Assembly: GCF_000283155.1 (NCBI RefSeq) | Contig: NW_004454182.1 | Coordinates: forward strand, 8,670,776 to 8,734,775 | Direction: 5' to 3' | DNA from: Ceratotherium simum simum | Lineage: Eukaryota; Chordata; Mammalia; Perissodactyla; Rhinocerotidae | Length of the DNA stretch: 64,000 bases | In this document: positions 13,201-41,139 of the stretch, one piece after another | Numbering within the stretch: position 1 is the first letter of the stretch | How the letters are laid out: every line of letters begins with the position of its first letter | Notes under the pieces: generated by a model | The model's database searches: none | What the model was told of the DNA's origin: nothing | Seen by the model: the letters and a program-made list of their open reading frames with translations, nothing else | Program-made: the position numbers and the translations under genes

Positions 13201-16200
13201 GGGGTAACATTTAAATGGTAATTCTTCTTTTTTGTTAATATTTGAGTATCCATCAGGGGTATATGTATCATAGAATAATATTATAAGCCATATGTACATT
13301 TTAAACTATATTACATTATCCGTAAATACCTAAAAGCTTAACTGTACACCCAGTATTCTTCAAGAGATAAACATTATGACTTTCCTGCACAATAAAAATG
13401 TGTCAACTGCTGAAAGTAAGGGGAAAAAAATCACTTTTTTATACAGAAAAATGTTTTAAGATGAAATTATCAGATTTTTCCAAGTGAAAGATTAATTTAG
13501 TTGTCAAACATATGTACAAGGTTAATAGTTTTATCATGTAAACCTTCTACATTTTTATGAGAAACAACATACTATCTCTTTATTCATTTGCAAATAGAAT
13601 ATATTTTCCTTGTGGTCATAAACAAAAGTTTACTTCTGTTCATTTCTGAGATTTTTTAAAAAAGGATGTTAGTGTCTTGTTTAGTTGACTTAGTATTATA
13701 GGCTTTTATTTTGATGAGAAGAATAGCCAGTTTAACTTGCAGTTTCAGTCTAAGGCAAACCTCTCCACGTTAGTATCAACAGGCCTCGGATAAAGAAATT
13801 TCCAAAATGGCCCTATTTTTCTCAGGACTCCATACTCGCTCATTTATTTTCCTTTTCAGTTTCAGCAAATCACGCACTTTTCTCGCTCCTATTTATGATG
13901 TCGACTCTTAATTATAAAATGAGCAGCTGTGGTTTGTGAGTGGTGAATACATTTGGCAGTTATTTGCACGGGGCTGGAGGAGGGGCATCATGTAGAGAAT
14001 TTTCAGGCTGTTCATTTCTACGGGCTTTTTATCAGGTAGAGAAATTATGGAGCACCTGGCCGTTTGCTGTTTTTGCCTTTCGCAGATGATGACACATCAC
14101 ACAATTAACCAGCAGCACAATCTGTGCCTCGTGCCTTGTACCAATGATAATTTCACTTACCAGAATCACTTCAGAAGCTTCCTACAGTTTTGGCTAATAG
14201 AAAGTCAGCCCTAAATAAATAGAAAATGCTTAGGTGATGGCCTTCGGTAAGAGTCACTTACCTAATTTAAGTTGCAAATTGAAATTTTCTTCATGTCTTC
14301 ATGTAGTGTGAGTGAGTAACCCAAAACAAGACGATAGAAAAAACAAGACGTCTGCATTTTATATAGATTTTTCTTAGGCAGGTCGGCAGGTTCTCTTTTA
14401 AAAGCAGAAGTCCTGTTAAATGAGTAAAATTATTTTATTTGGTCTAGATATGAATTGCATAGTTCTAAGCAGTATAGGGGAGTATCTAAGGAGACAGGCA
14501 GTTATAAACAGAAGTAACGTAGTTTTGGCTCACAGTGGAGTTTAGACTTCAACAGTGACTGATTACTGTGTGCGAAGTACTGGGCTTGTAACATCTATTT
14601 CAGATACTATTTCTGAAAACCTTATATTGTCCCTTGAAAAATCTGGTTGGGAAGTCAGATTCTTAAAGGGCTTTTAGATTTATTATTCATGAATTGAGTT
14701 TGAAATTTCAGGTCTTTCTGGCACTAAGAGTCTAAGATGATTCTTTTCACCTTTCAGCAGAGATTTTGGGCTCTTTGAACTGTGTTTGCTTGTCTCTTGA
14801 TAGCAGAAATCCTGTGATTGGTTAGAATTTGACTAATGACTAATGAAATAGGGTTTTGTTGGAGACCTGAGTAACCAGATAAAAACCATTTATTTATAAC
14901 TGTGCAAGTCAGATGTCTGCCCAGTTTTCATTCCCATGGAAATTTGAAGTGGCTAGATAGCAGTGTATCTTTTCAAAGTCTTTCACTTTGTGTGAAAGGG
15001 ACTATCTTCTTTTCCCTTGCCTTCGGTCTAAATTAGATGTTTACCCTGGGTTGGAATACTCTGCCCAGCATTATCGGCCATAGCAACACCAAGAGACAGC
15101 TAGTGAAAAAGCGTGATTCTCCCTCAGGACTTCAGGAGCTCAGGGAGATTTTCCAGACCACTGTCAACACTCTTTAAATGGATTTATGTTTTCAGTTTAT
15201 ACCTCTTCATGGAGAAATTAGTATATTAAGCACTGTGCACAATTAAGAGTAATTGCGATCTTCAAACAAATCAGTCAGTCTCCTCTCAGTTCTTGTCTTT
15301 GCAGATTGAAAGATACGGATGGCAAACATTTGGAGGAGTTAGTACCGATGAGACTGTGAGCTCCAGGAATGCATGGTCATCCAGTATTACCAAAATAAAA
15401 AATAACTTGCAGAGCCAGAGTTTAAAAATCTAATTCCTAGTTTATTCATCAAACATTTAGATCAGGCTGTATCTTAACCTACCCATTGATAAATGCCTTT
15501 TGAGAATAGAGCATAAAATTTTAAAAAACCTCATCCAAGAAATATTTTTCTGTTAAAAGACAAATCCGGGACACAGTGAACTGGATTTTCAGTGAGCAAA
15601 TGTTGGTTTACTACATCAGTGTTTTCCGGGATGCTTTTTGGCCAAATGGGAAATTGGCACCACCGACCACAATCAGAAGCGAAGAACAGAGTCAGGAAAC
15701 AAAACAGAGAGCACAACAGAAGCTGCTTGAGAACATTCCAGGTGAGGCCTGGGTTCCGATCCTGCAAAGGACAGAGATAAAGAGGGAATGTTAACCCTGT
15801 AAGGCATCTTTCATTTATATTGTTCAGGAAACATTAGTTACAGTGAAAAAAATGATCATACTTTTTTTTCTTTTAAATCATGTCTGGTTCTTTGCTAAAA
15901 AATTATACTGAGAGTCTTAATACAAACAGTACTGGTGATAATACTTTATTTTAACCAGAAAAATGTTCTAGAACAGATAATATATTTTGTGCTTTGAAAA
16001 TCCTGCTAAAGTACAGTGTTTTGAGCCTTAATTTTTAGTTGGGTAGCAATGTATTAAAATTGTAGTTTGTATAAATGCCTTCTGTTGAAAAATTCTAAAT
16101 AAACTTATTTTCTCTTTAAACATTTGAAAGAACTGGTCATTCATGTTCCTCATGCCTCACTGCCTGTATTTATTGTGTATGTATCATGGAATAGCTCCTT

Positions 16201-16950
16201 CCCTGAATATCTATGCCTTGTGCAGTTGATCAATAACAGCATAGAATATAAACTTCATTTTTCAGATACACTTCAGAGCCTTGTTGGACAGCAAAATGCC
16301 CGTCATGGTATAATAAAAATATTCAATGCACTGCAAGAGACACGAGCCAATAAGCATCTGATATATGTGAGTAATGTAAAGCCTACCAGAGGATTAATTA
16401 TTTCTTCAGTTGTACATTTCTGTTCACGTATGGGGGTAGATTTTAATTGTTTATATTCTTAATCATTCTTATTACTTGTAACTGAGCTCATTTTCTTAGC
16501 TTCATTTTTGTTTGTTCAATTTGGGTAAAAAAAAAAAAAAAGAAAAAGTACCCCCAGTGGATGCAGCATTCTCATTCTGTCATACTAGTTCTCTCTCTTG
16601 ACTTGATTGGTTTTCTTATCTCAGCAAAGCAAACTGTTTCCCAGTCGTCTGTCTGATTATATTTAGCAATATCAAATATCGTTGATGGTTTGATAATGGT
16701 TAACAGACTATGAAATAAATATTAATTTCATTTGTTTGAGAGTAACTTGTTCACTGAGCATAATCTCAGACCTAAAGTTAGACTTTTCTCTTAGACATAG
16801 ATATTTATTTTGAGTAAACCCTTAGAGACAAAACACGTTTTCCCACTTTTTTCTTCTTTTTTGGTTCAGGTACTGATGGAACTGCTGCTAATTGAATTGT
16901 GTCCTGAGCTGAGAACTCATTTAGATCAACTTAAAGCTGGCCAAGTTTGA
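2589..16950 (+). CDS. SNX25: SNX25, sorting nexin 25 (3' part, seven coding exons, C-terminal 275 residues)
   Basis: Sorting nexin 25 is a multi-domain endosomal sorting nexin (PXA, RGS, PX, nexin C-terminal domain) known to promote turnover of TGF-beta receptors. Coding exons are 2589-2702, 6877-7041, 8825-8942, 12693-12759, 15560-15741, 16266-16366 and 16870-16950. All have GT-AG junctions and all phases agree, giving 275 codons before TGA. The first two exons encode the end of the PX domain (starting CFPSLKKVQLPSLSKLPFKS and ending in an SHQE segment). An acidic linker (EETEEDSDLSDYGDD) follows, then the nexin-C domain (FELRGMFKWVRRTLIALVQV through LDQLKAGQV). Human SNX25 is about 840 residues from memory, so roughly the last third is here and the PXA and RGS exons lie upstream of the window. 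I see no frameshift or early stop. Identification rests on recalled family sequence, not a search. Confidence 0.96.
2831..3870 (-). mobile_element. L1 fragment, 3' end, minus orientation
   Basis: A T-run at 2831-2850 is the poly(A) tail of a minus-strand L1. The sequence above it resembles L1 3' UTR and the antisense of the ORF2 C-terminus (for example the TCATTGTGGTTTTAATTTGC stretch near 3460). It is decayed and non-coding. Confidence 0.75.
4187..4220. repeat. (TG)n microsatellite
   Basis: About 17 uninterrupted TG units follow a pyrimidine-rich lead-in. It is likely to vary in length between individuals. Confidence 0.97.
6877..7041 (+). CDS. SNX25: SNX25 coding exon, end of PX domain
   Basis: The exon is 165 bp (55 codons, phase 0 to 0) between acceptor CTTCCACAG and donor GTGAGC. 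It begins NLLSDERLCQSEALYAFLSP and ends RDFFSHQE. The NLLSDE and ALYAFLSP segments are the C-terminal helix region of the PX domain. Confidence 0.95.
7042..8824 (+). other. SNX25 intron, no feature recognised
   Basis: I see no exon-like, RNA-like or clearly repeat-derived segment in this 1.8-kb intron. Confidence 0.5.
8825..8942 (+). CDS. SNX25: SNX25 coding exon, acidic linker and start of nexin C domain
   Basis: The exon is 118 bp between acceptor TGTACCCGCAG and donor GTAAGC. It starts in phase 0 and leaves one base of a codon. It encodes EETEEDSDLSDYGDDIDGRK and then ALAEPCFMLIGEIFELRG. The acidic run links the PX and C-terminal nexin domains. Confidence 0.95.
8943..12692 (+). other. SNX25 intron with old repeats
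   Basis: It contains a MIR-like piece near 9040-9165, a MER5A-like element (9394-9612) and a MIR-like piece near 12005-12150 in minus orientation. A 16-bp direct repeat, AAATAGGAATTGTACT, occurs at 12320-12335 and 12349-12364. Confidence 0.55.
9394..9612 (+). mobile_element. MER5A-like hAT-Charlie non-autonomous DNA transposon
   Basis: The element matches the recalled MER5A pattern: a CCCCCAGGGCACATTTGGC segment, CATTTTTGGCTGTCACAACT, GGTAGAGGCCAGGGATGCTG and a GTTGGGAAATC end. Confidence 0.75.
12693..12759 (+). CDS. SNX25: SNX25 coding exon, nexin C domain
   Basis: This short 67-bp exon lies between acceptor ATATTTTAG and donor GTGAGT. It completes the split methionine codon and encodes FKWVRRTLIALVQVTFGRTI then N, ending two bases into a lysine codon. 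Confidence 0.94.
12760..15559 (+). other. SNX25 intron, little or no recognisable repeat
   Basis: This 2.8-kb intron is AT-rich and lacks the SINE and LINE insertions that crowd the rest of the window. The stretch about 13800-14300 has mixed composition that could reflect constraint. This is an impression only. Confidence 0.4.
15560..15741 (+). CDS. SNX25: SNX25 coding exon, nexin C domain
   Basis: The exon is 182 bp with donor GTGAGG. It encodes QIRDTVNWIFSEQMLVYYIS and on to QQKLLENIP. The acceptor (CTGTTAAAAG) has a purine-rich stretch immediately before AG, so it is a weaker site than its neighbours, but phase and protein continuity fix it. Confidence 0.94.
15742..16869 (+). other. SNX25 introns flanking the 16266-16366 exon
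   Basis: Both introns are AT-rich with an A-run near 16528. No other feature was recognised. Confidence 0.5.
16266..16366 (+). CDS. SNX25: SNX25 coding exon, nexin C domain
   Basis: The exon is 101 bp between acceptor TTTTTCAG and donor GTGAGT. It completes an aspartate codon and encodes TLQSLVGQQNARHGIIKIFN through HLIY, ending in phase 0. A longer open frame (16124-16462) runs through both splice sites and is not itself the gene. Confidence 0.95.
16870..16950 (+). CDS. SNX25: SNX25 terminal coding exon with stop
   Basis: The exon has 26 codons plus TGA after acceptor TTTGGTTCAG. It encodes VLMELLLIELCPELRTHLDQ then LKAGQV, the conserved C-terminus of the protein. Confidence 0.96.
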   Translation, partial: VLMELLLIELCPELRTHLDQLKAGQV

Positions 16951-17480
16951 GACTGCACAAATAAACCACCAGAGAAATGTCTGTGTAATAATAGACATGA
17001 AACATCTTCCTCTTTTCCACAGAGGGCTAGACTGAGAACCATATTGATTTTTATTTTAGTTCCCTCCCTCTGGTTTTATGTGAAGTAGGCAGAATTGGGG
17101 GAGGAGACGATGCTGTAGTAGACAACAGAAAAAAACACTTCTGTTAATTATTGGTTTTTATTTTAATAATAAAATAAATACTTTAAAGTTCAACATACTG
17201 ATTGAAATACAAATGTTAATATGTGATAAGAACCTAGGAAATATTTTAAATATTTATGAAAACAGTTTTGTTTTAAAATGAAGAACTATGAATATTGTAC
17301 AGTTAATTTCCTCACTGAGGACTCTGAACATTCCTCTGTTATTTCATGTGTGCTGAAGAACAGTGGTGTGCAATGCTTTGTGTAAAGTTATTGTGAAAAT
17401 TTTATTGTCTTTATTTTTACCAAAGATTTCCCATAGTTTGAAGCATTTGAAGCAATAAAATATAAAAATGAATCATAGAG
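16951..17480 (+). other. SNX25: SNX25 3' untranslated region
   Basis: AT-rich sequence follows the SNX25 stop. An AATAAA hexamer at 17454-17459 is the most likely main poly(A) signal, with cleavage expected about 15-25 bases later, just before the SINE at about 17520. Earlier AATAAA hexamers (near 16960 and 17170) could give shorter forms. The exact end is inferred. Confidence 0.65.
17454..17459 (+). promoter_or_regulatory. SNX25: Poly(A) signal AATAAA, SNX25
   Basis: A canonical AATAAA lies about 500 bases downstream of the SNX25 stop, in the sense orientation and at the end of the unique 3' UTR sequence. Confidence 0.6.
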
Positions 17481-17519
17481 CTCTATGATGTTTAACGTGC
17501 TTATATCAAAAGAAAAGAG

Positions 17520-17750
17520 GGGTCGGCCTGGTGGCGCAGCAGTTAAGTTCGCAGGGTTCACCCGTTCAGATCCTGGATGTGGACCTCCTCACCGCTCACC
17601 AAGCCATGCTGAGGCGGCATCCCACATAGAGGAACTAGAAGGACCTACACCTAGGATATACAACTATGTATTAGGGGCTTTGAGGAGAAAAAAAAAAAAA
17701 AGAGGAATATTGGCAACAGATATTAGCTCAGGGCCAATCTAAAAAAAAAT
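17520..17750 (+). mobile_element. ERE SINE, long type
   Basis: The head GGTCGGCCTGGTGGCGCAGC is followed by a CACCAAGCCATGCTGAGGCG core. After an A-run comes ATATTGGCAACAGATATTAG, the second module typical of longer ERE copies. It sits directly after the SNX25 poly(A) region. Confidence 0.85.
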
Positions 17751-18120
17751 AGCTAAGAACAAAAAGAGAGATTGAAACACTTCAGGCGGTTCAAATGTTT
17801 ATTGAGTGCTTTTTTTGTAGAAAATATTGTGCATGTAAGTACTTCTGTGCAAGGAAGTATAGAGTTTGCTGCCTTTCTCCAGAGCCAGAATGAACATAAG
17901 AAAAATATGATTTTTAGAGTAATGAGAAGAGCCAAATTGGTGCTTGAAATGATGCATTAGGGAGATAGGATGTGAGCTGAGCTTTGAAGGATGGGCAGGA
18001 ATGACATAGGGAAACAGAAAGAGGAGGACAGTTCCTTCAGGGCGTTTAGGGACCTGATTATGTCATCAGGTCTTGTGGACTAGTAGGGGCATTGGGTGAG
18101 ACCCAGGGTACTGATGATGA

Positions 18121-18366
18121 TTTTTTTTTTTTTCCTGAGCAAGATTCGCCCTGAGCTAACATCTGTTGCCAGTCTTCCTCCTTTTTTACTTGAGGAAGAT
18201 TAGCCCTGAGCTAACATCTGTGCCAGTCTTCCTCCATTTTATATGGGATGCCTCCACAGCCTGGCCAGTGAGTGGAGTATGTCCACGCCCAGGATACGAA
18301 CCCACGAATCCGGGCCGCCGAAGTGGAGCAAGTGGACCCTTAGCCACTCGGCCACAGGGCCAACCC
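18121..18366 (-). mobile_element. ERE SINE, long type, minus
   Basis: Two copies of the CCCTGAGCTAACATCTG module precede the reversed tRNA-like head ending GGCCACAGGGCCAACCCC. It is more diverged than the short-type copies. Confidence 0.85.
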
Positions 18367-19071
18367 CAACATGTTATTTTATTATTTATAGTGGGGCCAT
18401 GGATACATCACTTAATCAAATATCCTAGGTTTCACCATTTATTATACAGTGATAATAAAACATTTCCCCCTCTCTAACCCCCAGGAATATTGAAAGCAAA
18501 ACAGTTACTAGGCAGAAATTCAGTTTGAAATTCGTGAAAGAAAAATACTATGTATATTAAAGTGGTATTGATTATATTGATAGGTCATACCGGCCAAGTT
18601 CTTGATATGAAACAAGTTCTGAAAGATAAATGATTAAGAATTAGTAAACCAAATTTTATCTTTGGGATTCTTTTAGTTATAGCTCCTTGATCCTTTTTTT
18701 CAAACCAGGGTGATATTTGACACTTTAGAAGAAACCTAAGGTTGGCTGTTTATATGGATAAGAATTATCTATTATAGGGAGTAGAAAAGCTATTCGGAGA
18801 AGAGAAGCAGTGTGAAGTCACCGAGCCCCAGGAACTCCTCATAACACAGTTACTGGAAATGTCCATCTAATGCATAATTAAACTGTAGCTGTTAAGTTTT
18901 ATACTGCAAATGAGGAAAATAACTATTTTGATTCCTCAATCTTTCTTTAAGATAAATTCTCACTTTTTCATAAGATAGCTATAAGGAAGCTTACAGAAGT
19001 TTTGATTTTTTTTTTTTTTTTTTTTTTTTTGAAAAAAAGTTAATGATCTGGGAAGAACCCTAACTGCTGGT

Positions 19072-19171
19072 NNNNNNNNNNNNNNNNNNNNNNNNNNNNN
19101 NNNNNNNNNNNNNNNNNNNNNNNNNNNNNNNNNNNNNNNNNNNNNNNNNNNNNNNNNNNNNNNNNNNNNNN
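19072..19171. other. Assembly gap, 100 N
   Basis: Exactly 100 N bases, a conventional placeholder for a gap of unknown size. It lies about 40 bases after a long T-run. Open frames crossing it are meaningless. Confidence 0.99.
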
Positions 19172-20088
19172 GGTCCAGGTGTACACTGCAGTCTGCTGCA
19201 GTGGTAGTTTGCAGGGGCTCTCCTGTGCCGGAAGCACCAGGTTTATGGTAACTACCGTCAACTGCAATTTTAAATTCTGTGTTGGATTCATTGAAGACAT
19301 TTAAGCAGAGCGTATTACCACATACAACACGTGTCAAATTCCTGCGTTTAGGATTTCTCAGACCTGCGTTTTAATGGCAGTTTAAAAAGTGGTCTTTACT
19401 TTGGGCTGGAGAAAGATAGCAGATCTATTAAATGTCCTATTGAAGTCAACATGCGTTGCTTTATTACATTCCTATGTTAAGATTCTTAAAGGCTTAAGGA
19501 ACTGGATTAAGTGTGGAGAAGAGGATACTGGTTGGGAATTGGGATCTTCAGATGGTTGAAGGAATGTTATATGGATGGTATTAACAAGAGCGAAGCAAGT
19601 GGGCTTACATTGTAGAAAGAGATTTGTTAGGTATTATGAAATCTTGTAATGGGCTTGAGATATTGAAACATGTCTTTCCGGGGGAGGAACAGAGAGTCTT
19701 CAGTAGAAATTTAAAGGAAAAGGATTGGTTTTCAGGGATGGTTTAAGTTTATACTTTTGAAGAGATTTAGGGAAAAGTATATGACCATTTGAGGGTATCT
19801 TACATTCCTAAGTGTGCTGAAATTTCTTCCCTTTAAATAAACACAAAATGAACTTCAAGTAGTATAGACAAACCAGAACGTTAAATAAGAGCAAGTAGTT
19901 TTCTGCCGTACAATACTTCTTTAGTGCCTGGCACCTACATATTAATTGCATTTTCCCACTACTAAGATGAGCTCTTGTTTAAATCCACTTTTGGAAAGGA
20001 TGGTTGTGATTTATGAAATAAAGCCACATCAATTTAGTATAGTTACAAAGAAGGTATTGTTAAGGTATCTTTAAGACATATTATTTTC

Positions 20089-20152
20089 TTTACAATGTTA
20101 TAAACCAATGTTACTGCAATAAACAAAAAATTAAAAAAAAAAAAAAAAAAAA
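20089..20152 (+). mobile_element. Tiny retroposed mRNA 3' end with poly(A) tail and 16-bp target-site duplication
   Basis: AAGACATATTATTTTC occurs at 20073-20088 and again at 20153-20168. Between them is a 64-bp insert: about 35 bases containing AATAAA, then an A-run. These are the hallmarks of L1-mediated insertion of a severely 5'-truncated transcript. The source gene was not recognised. Confidence 0.8.
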
Positions 20153-20592
20153 AAGACATATTATTTTCCATGTATTTGTTTCACAGATGTAAATCTCTAT
20201 ACATCTTCTTCATATGGATCCTACTATTTTTACTGTCAACTTTTGCCTTCATAGATGGCATTGATATAAGGAAAGGCTCTTGCTAATCTAATTTTTTAAC
20301 AATATTTAGTTATAGTTCTTGTATTGATAGATGATTTTCTTGAGATTTTTTTCACATTTTATCTTGCTTTGAAATCTAGGGTTTTTAAAATGTAGAAAAT
20401 GAGTTTAAGCACAAAGAAACATCTTGCTTTAATTGATTATCTTATCAGGAATATAGCGTTGTTTTACTCATGAAATTAAGATCTTTAAGGGAAGATATGG
20501 AGGGGCAAGATTCTAAGCAATTTCTTAAACTCACTTTTTTTGAGGTTTATAATAAATTAGCCCATTATTTATAAGAATCTCTTTCTAGAATA

Positions 20593-20895
20593 CAGGATGT
20601 CCCAAAAGACTTAGTGCAGTCTTAGCTTTAATAACTTCAGAAGTATAAATGCTACACAAACTTAAAAAACAACATTATTTGAAAGTTTCTTTAAATTTTT
20701 TATTTCTTAGTTTTGTGAATTTAAAATTTAAAAATTTTAAATGACAAATTAAAAATTTACTTTCAAATTTCACAAAACTAAAGATCAAAGAAATTTTAAA
20801 AATTAAACTTTTAAATGGTGTTTTTTATGTTTGTGGCATTTATACTTCTGAAGTTATTAAAACTAAGACTGCACTAAGTCTTTTGGGACACTCTG
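20593..20895. mobile_element. Palindromic mariner-type miniature element (303 bp) with TA duplication
   Basis: The ends are CAGGATGTCCCAAAAGACTT and the reverse complement of CAGAGTGTCCCAAAAGACTT, flanked by TA on each side (20591-20592 and 20896-20897). The two arms stay near-perfect inverted copies for roughly 150 bases each, so the whole element could fold into one long hairpin. TA target and CAG-GTCCCAAAAG ends fit the Tc1/mariner class. No transposase frame is present. Confidence 0.85.
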
Positions 20896-21196
20896 TATTT
20901 AAGCAAAGGAAAAACATTTGCTTTATGGAGTGGTTTGCAATCTTTGATGCGGTCTAGGCCAGTCTGTAGGCTAAGAGCTGGATCTTTGAGGACTCTTCTG
21001 GCAATTTGATCCTATAGCTAGGTTTCAAGTTGTAAAATTACAGAATACAAATTCAAGAACGAAGGTATCACATCTTCAGTGAAATACCCAGGATAACCTC
21101 ACTTGGGGTGCAGAAAAGAACCAAACATAGCTCCTATAAAAATACCCACCTTCTAAGGTGTTAGGATGGGTGGTCTTTGTTGAAATGCATTATGGT
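20699..21196 (-). other. LRP2BP: LRP2BP 3' UTR (inferred extent)
   Basis: No AATAAA on the minus strand occurs in the roughly 300 bases of unique sequence after the stop. The first one read downstream is at 20704-20699, inside the palindromic mariner-type element. If it is used, the 3' UTR is about 500-520 bases and ends within the transposon. Extent is inferred only. Confidence 0.35.
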
Positions 21197-39334
<18,138 letters not shown>

Positions 39335-40609
39335 TCAGCTCAGAGATGTGAATATTCTTTCTTAGGGAACCAGGACCCTCCATAGCTATGAGAAGCACAG
39401 CTGTCCTCCATGTCTGTTTCTACAGCATTGGGGTTAATGATGAGAGCTGTTGGCAAGTCCTCTCTGGCGATGAGTTCACACACTGCAATGGGTCATGTTA
39501 CCACCACAGCTGGTACCACTAGTAGGAACTGGTGACATTGCCCATAGATAGAGTTCTGCATGGGTACCTTCCTGTTGCCTTGTAACTGAGGCTCATCAGA
39601 CTAATCCATTTCAAATTAAAGCAGGTGTCTATTTTACCTGGAAATACACTTTATTTTAGCTGTGTTGTTCAGTTTTATCTTCCCATCTGTATTGGATTGC
39701 CATGTTATAAGATGGATCAGAGTTGAATGGAAAATCAGAGCCTTCATATAAAATGTAGAGGCCACCTCATTTGAGATGAAGGAGTCCAGGTTGGCCTAGG
39801 CTAAGGGTAGTGAGACAGCAAACTCAGTTGTTGCTATGCGTTTTTGTTTACTCCTTGGCATTCTACTGTTACAGCTGACTTTCACCAATCAGGAACCAGC
39901 TTCCAGGAAATGTTCCTGATTGGTGGTGAAAAGAAGAACTTGAGACCTTTAGTGTGATTGGAAAGCTGCATTTATACAATTAGATGACACTATTTTGGAC
40001 AATAAATTGCTTCATTCATGAGAACGAAGTGTAGAAAAGGGAGATGATTCAGTATAATAGGGAAAAAAATCACTAAAGTATCTGTTTTTTTGGAAAGAGT
40101 CATTTAATCTTTTTAAGATAGTCAATTTCCTCATCTGTAGTTTGGACTATACATAGTTCGAAGTAGAGGATTTAAAAATGTCTGTTCCTAGATATGTAAA
40201 GTTCTTTGATTTTATGATTCCCAAAATCTTATGGCTGCATTAGTGAATATAAAAGTTTCCAATGAGATTTGGGGTGAAGCAATATTAGGTAAAGTATTTA
40301 GAAGAAAACAATCCAAATAGGATAGTGTAGATAGCACCATCAGTTTACTCAGAAACGGTTATAGAAGTGTTTATTTCACTGAAGACATTAATCCAGTATG
40401 CTACTGTATCCAAAAAGGCTAAGAAAAAACTTGGCACATTCAGGAAGGTAGTTGGAAATGAAACAAATCAGAAAACAACACTTTACCTTGTTTAAACTTA
40501 CCTTGTTTAAACTCGGTTGCCCTCTGTGGTTACAATGCTGCAGGGAGTGTTTGCTGCTGTAGCTTAAAGGAAGAGTTGAAGAAGGTCTAGAAAACAAACA
40601 TAAAGATTT

Positions 40610-40830
40610 ACTGAGGTTTTTACTAAATGCCAGATATTATTCTTTGTTCTAAGTGCTCTACAGGCACTAACTCCTACAAAACTTTATGAAATGGGGCTAT
40701 TATGTGGCCCATTTAATGTATAAGGAAACTGAGGCACAGTGAAGAAGTAACTTGCTTCAGGTCACAGGGCTAGGAAGTGGGACAGCAGGGATGCCCCTAG
40801 CACCTGTGCACTTTATCACCATTATTCCAT
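40610..40830 (-). mobile_element. MIR SINE
   Basis: TGTTCTAAGTGCTCTACAGG followed by TAAGGAAACTGAGGCACAGT and TTGCTTCAGGTCACAGGGCT is a clear reversed MIR. Confidence 0.75.
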
Positions 40831-41139
40831 GCTGTCCTCCAAAACGCAAAGCTAATGTGATTTTTAAAATGGCAGGACTCCTGTAAGAGGGTAAGCCAAA
40901 ATTTAGTACTTTCTAATTTCAGAAAATGAGAACTAAGGGAAGATTTTAAAAAGCAAGAGTATGTGTTTATTTCTGCCAAATCTTGGGATTAGATATAAAA
41001 TCATCATTTGAAACTTGACAATTGTTTGCATAACATGCAGTAAATTTAGAAAATTCTATACTAGAAATTGTAGGCATTAATTGATTATATAAAATCTGAA
41101 AGAAATCTGCGATTTTAAAGGGAAGGGCAGGTATAGTGG

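Larger units (their letters stand above)
17751..20072. other. SNX25-LRP2BP intergenic spacer
   Basis: Besides the ERE SINE at 18121-18366 and the N gap, no gene or conserved segment was recognised. A long T-run (about 19007-19030) lies just before the gap. Confidence 0.5.

Noticed and set aside
18960..19337. Minus-strand frames spanning the N gap
   Set aside because: The frame runs through 100 unknown bases, so continuity is meaningless.
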